From Bacteroides sp. (GTDB lineage: Bacteria > Bacteroidota > Bacteroidia > Bacteroidales > Bacteroidaceae), in contig NZ_JAQVBV010000021.1 in assembly GCF_028690125.1 (NCBI RefSeq), forward strand, positions 1 through 55,778: a DNA stretch of 55,778 nucleotides. The letters are read 5' to 3'. A program made the position numbers and the translations under genes. Shown piece by piece: positions 52,084 through 55,778 of the stretch. The stretch's first letter is position 1. Every line of letters begins with the position of its first letter. Below the pieces are notes generated by a model, which ran no database searches, was not told where the DNA came from, and was given only the letters and a program-made list of their open reading frames with translations.

Positions 52084-52101
52084 CCAGTACATAAAAAAAA
52101 A
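52084..52101 (-). terminator. Cassette terminator 3
   Basis: Nine T then ATGTACTGG on the minus strand, after the gene at 52108. Confidence 0.65.
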
Positions 52102-52107
52102 GAAAGA

Positions 52108-52290
52108 TTATCCCTGACACCCAGGCATCATCATTTGTTTCGATTGCCGTGTTCTCGGCAGATGATAGAACGCTTTGCAACTGGTGCAACGCGAGATATG
52201 ATTTCCATACTTGAATCCTACCATAGGGGATCCGCAATCTGGACAGGGAACACAATGTTCTGCCAGTAGTCTTATCATGATTTTAGCCAT
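52108..52290 (-). CDS. Small zinc-ribbon protein, cassette 3 (60 aa)
   Basis: ATG at 52290 (MAKIMIRLLAEHC) chosen because GGCGGAG and the leader hairpin lie directly upstream; a frame nine codons longer would run through the hairpin. CPDC (residues 16-19) and CTSC (residues 35-38) make one zinc ribbon. A basic C-terminal tail follows (RTRQSKQMM). Nucleic-acid or protein binding is plausible; unknown role. Confidence 0.7.
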   Translation of the reverse strand: MAKIMIRLLAEHCVPCPDCGSPMVGFKYGNHISRCTSCKAFYHLPRTRQSKQMMMPGCQG

Positions 52291-52302
52291 GATACCTAAC
52301 TC

Positions 52303-52316
52303 CGCCCTCTTGGGCA
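52303..52316 (-). promoter_or_regulatory. 5'-leader hairpin, cassette 3
   Basis: TGCCC-AAGA-GGGCG on the minus strand; four Watson-Crick pairs and a T-G closing pair. Loop differs from cassettes 1, 2 and 5, stem stays paired. Confidence 0.6.
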
Positions 52317-52349
52317 TTCTTTCATGTTACAGAGGTATTTTTCGGGGCA
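52317..52349 (-). promoter_or_regulatory. Cassette promoter 3
   Basis: Minus strand GAAAAATACCTCTGTAAC; TATA part at 52334-52343. One base differs from the commoner AAAAATATC. Confidence 0.6.
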
Positions 52350-52358
52350 GCGGGGGTG

Positions 52359-52374
52359 CCAGTACATAAAAAAA
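52359..52374 (-). terminator. Cassette terminator 4
   Basis: TTTTTTTATGTACTGG on the minus strand, followed within 10-20 bp by promoter 3; the spacer CACCCCCGCTGC is shared with the next two junctions. Confidence 0.65.
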
Positions 52375-52376
52375 GG

Positions 52377-52583
52377 TTAGGAATCTAATTCCCAATGTGT
52401 TAGAGCAAGTCTGAACCAGAACTCTTCTGTTCTGGAAGCGTTTGGGTATCTATTCTTAAGTGCAATCACAATTGCTTGCACTTCTTCTGATGCGATTTCT
52501 GCAAGTGTGGGGGCGACCGGAATGCCTCTTAACTTCTGCTCGTTGGGCGGTGCATTGGTCTTGGTTCTCTGTAACAGTTCCAT
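52377..52583 (-). CDS. Small helical protein, cassette 4 (68 aa)
   Basis: ATG at 52583 after AGGAACTAGTAT. Predominantly helical (AEIASEEVQAIVIALKNRYP) with a tryptophan-rich end (EEFWFRLALTHWELDS). No family recognised. Single gene between its own promoter and terminator. Confidence 0.6.
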   Translation of the reverse strand: MELLQRTKTNAPPNEQKLRGIPVAPTLAEIASEEVQAIVIALKNRYPNASRTEEFWFRLALTHWELDS

Positions 52584-52594
52584 ATACTAGTTCC

Positions 52595-52608
52595 TGCTCT
52601 TTTGAGCA
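52595..52608 (-). promoter_or_regulatory. 5'-leader hairpin, cassette 4
   Basis: TGCTC-AAAA-GAGCA on the minus strand, five pairs, directly before AGGA. Confidence 0.6.
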
Positions 52609-52640
52609 CTCTTTCAGAATACAGAGATATTTTTGGGGAT
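52609..52640 (-). promoter_or_regulatory. Cassette promoter 4
   Basis: Minus strand CAAAAATATCTCTGTATTC; TATA part at 52626-52635. Confidence 0.65.
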
Positions 52641-52652
52641 GCAGCGGGGGTG

Positions 52653-52669
52653 CCAGTACATAAAAAAAA
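52653..52669 (-). terminator. Cassette terminator 5
   Basis: Eight T then ATGTACTGG on the minus strand, after the gene at 52675; the junction spacer CACCCCCGCTGC follows. Confidence 0.65.
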
Positions 52670-52674
52670 GGTGA

Positions 52675-53010
52675 TTACCGGTATCGGCAATCTCCGCACC
52701 ATTGTGTAGGTGCTTTTAACCCTGCTATTTTGCATGATGTGGAGTGTCCACAGTGATATGCGCAAGGTTGTTGGTTGTAATAATAACCTCCGCTGCAGAC
52801 CTCACATTTGGATAGAGTTTCCATCTTTCCGCATGGAGTCATATACCGGATATATGACATCTGTTTACCTATGCGACGCAGTTTGAACCGATACCGGTTT
52901 ACGGATCGGATTGTGGTGGTTGTTGTAAAGACGTCTGGTAGAGGTAGGGTTGCGTTGGGGGTTCGTTTACCCTTTGTGTCAAAAAGATTTAGATTGGAGG
53001 AGCGGGACAT
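52675..53010 (-). CDS. Cysteine-rich protein, cassette 5 (111 aa)
   Basis: Start at the ATG 53010, which overlaps the stop of the preceding small gene (TAATG); the longer open frame from 53268 crosses promoter and hairpin and is not used. The N-terminal half is basic and polar (IRSVNRYRFKLRRIGKQMS). The C-terminal 55 residues hold eight cysteines (CEVC, CAYHC, CKIAG, CGDC), probably two zinc sites as in DnaJ-type or other zinc-ribbon clusters. No family recognised. Confidence 0.6.
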   Translation of the reverse strand: MSRSSNLNLFDTKGKRTPNATLPLPDVFTTTTTIRSVNRYRFKLRRIGKQMSYIRYMTPCGKMETLSKCEVCSGGYYYNQQPCAYHCGHSTSCKIAGLKAPTQWCGDCRYR

Positions 53011-53114
53011 TAAATTCCACTCCCATATCCAACGATTATTCCAATTGCCATACCATTTACCAGGATCATCCCGAGGATGAATCCTATTTCTCGGCGATAG
53101 TCTTTGAGTTCCAT
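53010..53114 (-). CDS. Tiny membrane protein, cassette 5 (34 aa)
   Basis: ATG at 53114 after AGGAACCAGAGT and the leader hairpin, so it is the true first gene of this cassette. MELKDYRREIG is followed by a hydrophobic helix (FILGMILVNGMAIGIIVGYG). Stop overlaps the next ATG (TAATG). Likely a single-pass membrane peptide co-made with the cysteine-rich protein. Confidence 0.6.
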   Translation of the reverse strand: MELKDYRREIGFILGMILVNGMAIGIIVGYGSGI

Positions 53115-53125
53115 ACTCTGGTTCC

Positions 53126-53139
53126 TGCTCTTTCGAGCA
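53126..53139 (-). promoter_or_regulatory. 5'-leader hairpin, cassette 5
   Basis: TGCTC-GAAA-GAGCA on the minus strand, identical to cassette 2, before AGGA. Confidence 0.6.
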
Positions 53140-53170
53140 CTCTTTCATGATACAGAGATATTTTTGTGAT
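53140..53170 (-). promoter_or_regulatory. Cassette promoter 5
   Basis: Minus strand CAAAAATATCTCTGTATC; TATA part at 53157-53166. Confidence 0.65.
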
Positions 53171-53185
53171 GCAGCGGGGGGAGTG

Positions 53186-53200
53186 CCAGTACATAAAAAA
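53186..53200 (-). terminator. Cassette terminator 6
   Basis: Six T then ATGTACTGG on the minus strand, just after the gene at 53205; the junction spacer leads into promoter 5. Confidence 0.6.
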
Positions 53201-53204
53201 TGTG

Positions 53205-53480
53205 CTAGAGATGATTTAACATCTCCAATAAAACATCTCCATGACATCTTTTCGGTTTGCAAAAGCAAACCAGGATCTTACCTTTTAATTCACTTACATC
53301 TTTTGCCAATCCACTTTCTATACAATATTTCTTATATTTCTCAATAACTTCATCTCTTTTAGATTCGTCTTTCATAAAAAATGGATTTCCCCATTTTGAT
53401 CCTCTTCCTATGAACACATATTGCTCATTATTTTTCCATCCTTTCTCGCAATTCCTAACATTCACTACATATTCTTTCAT
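53205..53480 (-). CDS. DUF4326 protein, cassette 6 (91 aa)
   Basis: ATG at 53480; the open frame extends further but the upstream part overlaps another gene and crosses the promoter. IGRGSKWGNPF (residues 24-34) and CFCKPKRCHGDVLLEML (72-88) are the paired signatures of DUF4326, a small family common in phages with unknown biochemical role. The conserved Cys/His cluster hints at metal binding or catalysis. It can be transcribed from its own promoter, which lies inside the upstream gene, or by read-through of the five-gene operon. Confidence 0.8.
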   Translation of the reverse strand: MKEYVVNVRNCEKGWKNNEQYVFIGRGSKWGNPFFMKDESKRDEVIEKYKKYCIESGLAKDVSELKGKILVCFCKPKRCHGDVLLEMLNHL

Positions 53481-53709
53481 ACATTTTATTAATATACAGA
53501 GATATTTTTGTGAACTTGTCGAACCAACCCCGGAAATTCTTTTTGAATCTGTGTTCGAAAATATGTCCTTCTTCCCAAGTACAATTGTTGAAATCAAATA
53601 TGAATCCAATCCCTAGAGGGATCAGTTTTTGCATCTGTTCCCGAGGATAATCAACGTCAACAAATTCGCTTAAGGCTTGAAGCAATTCTAAATAAGAGGA
53701 GTAAGCCAT
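53455..53709 (-). CDS. Unknown protein, 84 aa
   Basis: ATG at 53709 with a strong ribosome site (GGAGGT). Aromatic-rich alpha/beta protein (LIPLGIGFIFDFNNCTWEEG). The last 26 bases overlap the DUF4326 gene and the segment before that contains the cassette 6 promoter, so its C-terminus is constrained by DNA function. Last gene of a five-gene run. No family recognised. Confidence 0.6.
   Translation of the reverse strand: MAYSSYLELLQALSEFVDVDYPREQMQKLIPLGIGFIFDFNNCTWEEGHIFEHRFKKNFRGWFDKFTKISLYINKMYERICSEC
53492..53510 (-). promoter_or_regulatory. Cassette promoter 6, inside the upstream coding region
   Basis: Minus strand CAAAAATATCTCTGTATATT matches the cassette core but lies in the end of the 84-aa gene. 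The ATG at 53480 is about 25 bp away, and no leader hairpin fits; a leaderless mRNA is expected. Confidence 0.6.
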
Positions 53710-53711
53710 GC

Positions 53712-53840
53712 TTACCTCCGTCCTTTTGGATACTCTGTTTTCTTAGTTCGCTCATACTCGAACTTGTTGATCCGGGGATAGGTTCTCGGTTCGATTTCTG
53801 GACCGTGTAACAGATGCTCGTTTCGCCTTGTAGAAGTCAT
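53712..53840 (-). CDS. Small basic protein, 42 aa
   Basis: ATG at 53840, 2 bp after the upstream stop; GGGGCGG lies close before it. Sequence MTSTRRNEHLLHGPEIEP... ends KTEYPKGRR, strongly basic. Ends 2 bp before the next start. Position in a tight gene series supports it. Confidence 0.5.
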   Translation of the reverse strand: MTSTRRNEHLLHGPEIEPRTYPRINKFEYERTKKTEYPKGRR

Positions 53841-53842
53841 AG

Positions 53843-54064
53843 TTACCGCCCCTTGTTTATCCGATACTTCTCGCCGAAATAATCGATGGCAATCAGCATT
53901 TCTTTCTCCTGTTTGGACAGGTATCGGCGATTACCGATGATCTTTTCGACGTCTGACGGGACAATGGCGTGTGTGGCGAGAGGTTCGTCGTCGAAGTTCG
54001 ATGTTGGGTAGACATAGATGGTTGCGCACTTGTCGCGTTCGTCGTAATTAAATGTGAACATCAT
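53843..54064 (-). CDS. Small unknown protein, 73 aa
   Basis: Start MMFTFNYDERDKCATIYVY overlaps the upstream stop (ATGA). N-terminal strands then helices (KQEKEMLIAIDYFGEKYRI). No family recognised. Translation probably coupled to the preceding gene. Confidence 0.55.
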   Translation of the reverse strand: MMFTFNYDERDKCATIYVYPTSNFDDEPLATHAIVPSDVEKIIGNRRYLSKQEKEMLIAIDYFGEKYRINKGR

Positions 54065-54222
54065 AATTGATCAAGTCCGTATATTTCTCTGATAGCTTGT
54101 CGAGTGAAGAAAACGGCGGGTTCGATGCTGTTAGGATCGAGTTCCCGGAGTTCGTGTGCCCGGAGTTCGATTTTTCGGTTTACTTCTGAAAAATGTTCAG
54201 TGGAGGGGGTAATAAGTTCCAT
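54061..54222 (-). CDS. Small helical protein, 53 aa
   Basis: ATG at 54222 has GGAGG nine bases upstream; the longer frame from 54291 lacks a site. Helical (FSEVNRKIELRAHELREL). It overlaps the end of the preceding cysteine protein gene by 26 bp and the next gene by 4 bp. Unknown role. Confidence 0.55.
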   Translation of the reverse strand: MELITPSTEHFSEVNRKIELRAHELRELDPNSIEPAVFFTRQAIREIYGLDQL

Positions 54223-54343
54223 TATCGGATTCCTCCATTGTAATTGGTTCATGGTCCCAGGTCTGTTCCAGGGGGGTGAAGGTGGTCGCACTGCAATACT
54301 CGTGCTCGGGGCACGTTCCGCAATTGTTTCTGTCGAAACACAT
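54197..54343 (-). CDS. Small cysteine-containing protein, operon lead gene (48 aa)
   Basis: ATG at 54343, first start after the leader hairpin, with AGGA about 11 bases upstream. CGTCPEHEYC (residues 8-17) is a possible metal knuckle. The C-terminal part is acidic and polar. Not detected as a long frame but its promoter-hairpin-AGGA context matches the other cassettes exactly. Confidence 0.6.
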   Translation of the reverse strand: MCFDRNNCGTCPEHEYCSATTFTPLEQTWDHEPITMEESDNGTYYPLH

Positions 54344-54354
54344 ATCTACTATCC

Positions 54355-54368
54355 TGCCCTCTTGGGCA
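54355..54368 (-). promoter_or_regulatory. 5'-leader hairpin, five-gene operon
   Basis: TGCCC-AAGA-GGGCA on the minus strand, five Watson-Crick pairs, before AGGA. Confidence 0.6.
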
Positions 54369-54400
54369 CTCTTTCAAGATACATAGATATTTTTCGGGAG
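54369..54400 (-). promoter_or_regulatory. Cassette-type promoter of the five-gene operon
   Basis: Minus strand GAAAAATATCTATGTATC; TATA part at 54386-54395. One base differs from the common CTCTGT. Confidence 0.65.
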
Positions 54401-54696
54401 GGCACGTTCGTTAACAGATATAATGGAGAGGTTGCGAGGGTCCTGAAGGAGGGCTCTGCTGCGACGCAATCTACTACAAATCAATACCGGCGTCGCCCAT
54501 TCTAACAAGGGCGGCAGCGAAGGCTAGTGAGCGGTCGGAGCGCATTTCGCGGAGACCTGCGAGCGTTGTCTGAGCGCCGCCCGTTCGTCATAAAAAAAGA
54601 CAGGATAGGTCATATTACTATGAGAGAGGATGACGGTTGTTACGGAAGATAACGGTTGTGACAAGGGGTGGCGAGGTCCTTTGTTACCACCAATAA
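54401..54696. other. GC-rich spacer between operon and cassette 7
   Basis: No supported gene. GGGCGGC (54509-54515) pairs with GCCGCCC (54576-54582), enclosing a hairpin GGTC/GACC (54533-54557) with inner GCG/CGC. A seven-A run at 54592-54598 after CGTCAT resembles the terminator motif but lacks CCAGTA. The GC content is clearly higher than in the coding parts. Confidence 0.45.
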
Positions 54697-54712
54697 CCAG
54701 TACATAAAAAAA
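54697..54712 (-). terminator. Cassette terminator 7
   Basis: TTTTTTTATGTACTGG on the minus strand, about 27 bp past the stop at 54739. Confidence 0.65.
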
Positions 54713-54738
54713 TATTGGGGAGAGAGCAGGAGTGGCTC

Positions 54739-54798
54739 TTAGAGGAAACGTGTCGCGCCAAGGATGAAGACAAAGATGAGAATTGTGGGGATGTCCAT
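54739..54798 (-). CDS. Tiny hydrophobic peptide, cassette 7 (19 aa)
   Basis: ATG at 54798 overlaps the upstream stop (TAATG). MDIPTILIFVFILGATRFL is almost entirely hydrophobic, a short membrane peptide. The arrangement mirrors the coupled tiny membrane gene of cassette 5. Short, so moderate support. Confidence 0.45.
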   Translation of the reverse strand: MDIPTILIFVFILGATRFL

Positions 54799-55259
54799 TA
54801 TTCACCCTTGAGATTGTCAAGGGTTGTCTTCTTCGAACGTGATGAAGATTTGGGGGAAGCCGGTGATGGCTCCTCCGTGGTCGCTGCGGTGGCAGGCTGT
54901 TCTGTCGTTGCTTCCGCTGGTGGGGTTGTCCGTTCAAGCCGGGGTGGTGAGTTGATGGCTGCATAGGCACCATCTTTGCCACTCAGGACATCGGCGATGT
55001 GGGTGAGACTCACTGAGAGACCGGTCTTTCCGACATTGTAGGTCGCGTTCTTCTTACCGACAACCGGTGGGATTTCAACGAACTTGTTGTCTCCTAGTGG
55101 GAGAACCATGTTACCTTCCGGGGTGAAGGTTACATACATCTCAACATTGACCATTGCACCGATTTCACCCTTCTTGTTCGGTCGGATATACCCTGCGGTA
55201 ATCCATTCTGCCGACTGCTGTGCGTTTGTTGGGTTTGCGTAGTTTCTGAGGTCTACCAT
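54798..55259 (-). CDS. Unknown protein with acidic Thr/Pro tail, cassette 7 (153 aa)
   Basis: ATG at 55259 follows a leader with two hairpins and GGCAGGAAAG. Residues 1-100 are beta-rich (GAMVNVEMYVTFTPEGNMVL, VEIPPVVGKKNATYNVGKT). From about 108 a T/P/E/A-rich tail (PPAEATTEQPATAATTEEPS) ends in a basic patch (SSSRSKK). A single-strand-binding-like layout is imaginable but I see no diagnostic motif. Largest cassette protein. Confidence 0.6.
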   Translation of the reverse strand: MVDLRNYANPTNAQQSAEWITAGYIRPNKKGEIGAMVNVEMYVTFTPEGNMVLPLGDNKFVEIPPVVGKKNATYNVGKTGLSVSLTHIADVLSGKDGAYAAINSPPRLERTTPPAEATTEQPATAATTEEPSPASPKSSSRSKKTTLDNLKGE

Positions 55260-55282
55260 GTTTACTTTCCTGCCAAATTGAA

Positions 55283-55301
55283 CAAGACCAAGTTGGTCTT
55301 G
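55283..55301 (-). promoter_or_regulatory. Palindrome in the leader of cassette 7
   Basis: CAAGACCAA G TTGGTCTTG, a perfect 9+1+9 palindrome. In RNA it would form a second leader hairpin after the conserved one; in DNA it could be an operator. Confidence 0.5.
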
Positions 55302-55313
55302 CTCGCTGAGGCA
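55300..55313 (-). promoter_or_regulatory. 5'-leader hairpin, cassette 7
   Basis: TGCCTC-AGC-GAGCA on the minus strand: the same stem as elsewhere with one bulged C and a three-base loop. Weakest member of the set. Confidence 0.45.
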
Positions 55314-55343
55314 CTATTTCAACATACAGAGGTATTTTTTCGT
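55314..55343 (-). promoter_or_regulatory. Cassette promoter 7
   Basis: Minus strand GAAAAAATACCTCTGTATG; TATA part at 55331-55341. Closest cassette promoter to the iteron region. Confidence 0.6.
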
Positions 55344-55401
55344 TGAGGGATAGAATGAGGGAATGCAACGGAATTTGGCTTCATGAAACACACACCTGGG
55401 T

Positions 55402-55528
55402 CGCCGTTAGGCGCCTGCGTCATACCCATCACGCCATCACGAACCCGATCACCTTTCATTCAGACGAGATACCCGTTATGGTTGTTAACGGTGTAGGTTT
55501 CTTGTTAACGGTGGATGATCCTTGTTAA
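55402..55528. repeat. 127-bp direct repeat, left copy
   Basis: Identical to 55652-55778 over all 127 bases, 250 bp apart. It begins CGCCGTTAGGCGCC and ends within an iteron array. Confidence 0.95.
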
Positions 55529-55533
55529 CGGTG
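55482..55533. repeat. Iterons: three TTGTTAACGGTG motifs, period 20 bp
   Basis: Copies at 55482-55493, 55502-55513 and 55522-55533, exactly two helical turns apart. Regularly phased repeats suit a replication initiator or repressor. A lone relative lies at 50955-50965. The core GTTAAC is palindromic. Confidence 0.7.
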
Positions 55534-55651
55534 ACTGGGGGATAGGTGAAGGGGGTGTAACCACCCCTGTTACAAATTGTAACATTTTTGAATCGGAGCA
55601 AAATGTCTCGGGGAAAACGTCAAAAGGAGCGCAGAATGGGGTTTGTTGTGG
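55534..55651. promoter_or_regulatory. Spacer between the long repeats with two palindromes
   Basis: GGGGTG (55552-55557) / CACCCC (55562-55567) and directly after it TGTTACAA A TTGTAACA (55568-55584), a perfect 8+1+8 palindrome. No gene is supported; a 47-codon plus frame into the repeat has no ribosome site. Confidence 0.5.
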
Positions 55652-55778
55652 CGCCGTTAGGCGCCTGCGTCATACCCATCACGCCATCACGAACCCGATC
55701 ACCTTTCATTCAGACGAGATACCCGTTATGGTTGTTAACGGTGTAGGTTTCTTGTTAACGGTGGATGATCCTTGTTAA
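55652..55778. repeat. 127-bp direct repeat, right copy at the window end
   Basis: Second copy of 55402-55528. The window stops inside its third iteron (TTGTTAA at 55772-55778), so the repeat may continue. Confidence 0.95.

Noticed and set aside
52675..53268. Full 197-codon version of the cassette 5 gene
   Set aside because: The extra N-terminal 86 codons cross terminator 6, promoter 5 and the leader hairpin; the ATG at 53010 is coupled to the small membrane gene.
54524..54982. 152-codon minus-strand frame rich in His/Pro/Arg
   Set aside because: Antiphase shadow of the cassette 7 gene; composition unlike a real protein and no start signal.
55515..55778. 87-codon plus-strand frame reading through the long repeat to the window end
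   Set aside because: The repeated frame follows different upstream sequence in each copy and has no ribosome site; iterons and palindromes explain the sequence better.

Overview
The window is part of the genome of a contractile-tailed (myovirus-like) virus, most likely of an archaeon. Head, sheath, tube, tail-chaperone, baseplate and fibre genes appear in normal tailed-virus order. Expression signals are archaeal: TATA boxes centred about 24-29 bp before the first codon of several lead genes (apparently leaderless mRNAs), Shine-Dalgarno sites (GGAGG type) inside operons, and bare T-tracts as terminators. A methanogenic euryarchaeal host is my inference from this combination; no gene here proves it. 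No portal, terminase, integrase, polymerase or primase was recognised, so the genome continues beyond the window. The left edge cuts a repetitive fibre gene and the right edge stops inside a 127-bp direct repeat, so both ends look like assembly breaks at repeats.

Region 1 (1-39140, all minus strand, transcribed right to left) is the virion module. It runs protease/scaffold, decoration protein, major capsid protein, six head-tail connector genes, sheath, tube and a tail chaperone with a -1 frameshift site. Two giant proteins follow (2,999 and 2,776 aa), the second ending in a staphylococcal-nuclease-like domain. Then come a Dit-like protein, a small plug-like protein, two helical-repeat proteins, the hub, spike, PAAR-like tip, gp25-like wedge, baseplate J, a gpI-like protein and the fibre genes.

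Region 2 (39270-49909, plus strand) is a dense run of small, often overlapping genes. It encodes an AbrB-like regulator, a dual-specificity-type phosphatase, a HAD phosphatase, a DUF3223 protein, an RNA ligase, a MazG-like pyrophosphohydrolase, zinc-ribbon proteins and several tiny membrane proteins. This looks like a host-manipulation and nucleic-acid-metabolism block. A structured non-coding interval lies at 40,650-40,990.

Region 3 (49954-55778) holds one minus-strand gene, then a roughly 0.8-kb structured non-coding stretch, then an array of small minus-strand gene cassettes (51300-55343). Nearly every cassette has the same promoter core, a short 5'-leader hairpin whose stem varies by compensatory changes, an AGGA-type ribosome site, one to five small genes and a T-tract terminator followed by a conserved tail. 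This array is the most novel-looking system here. The right end carries 20-bp iterons, two palindromes and the 127-bp direct repeat.
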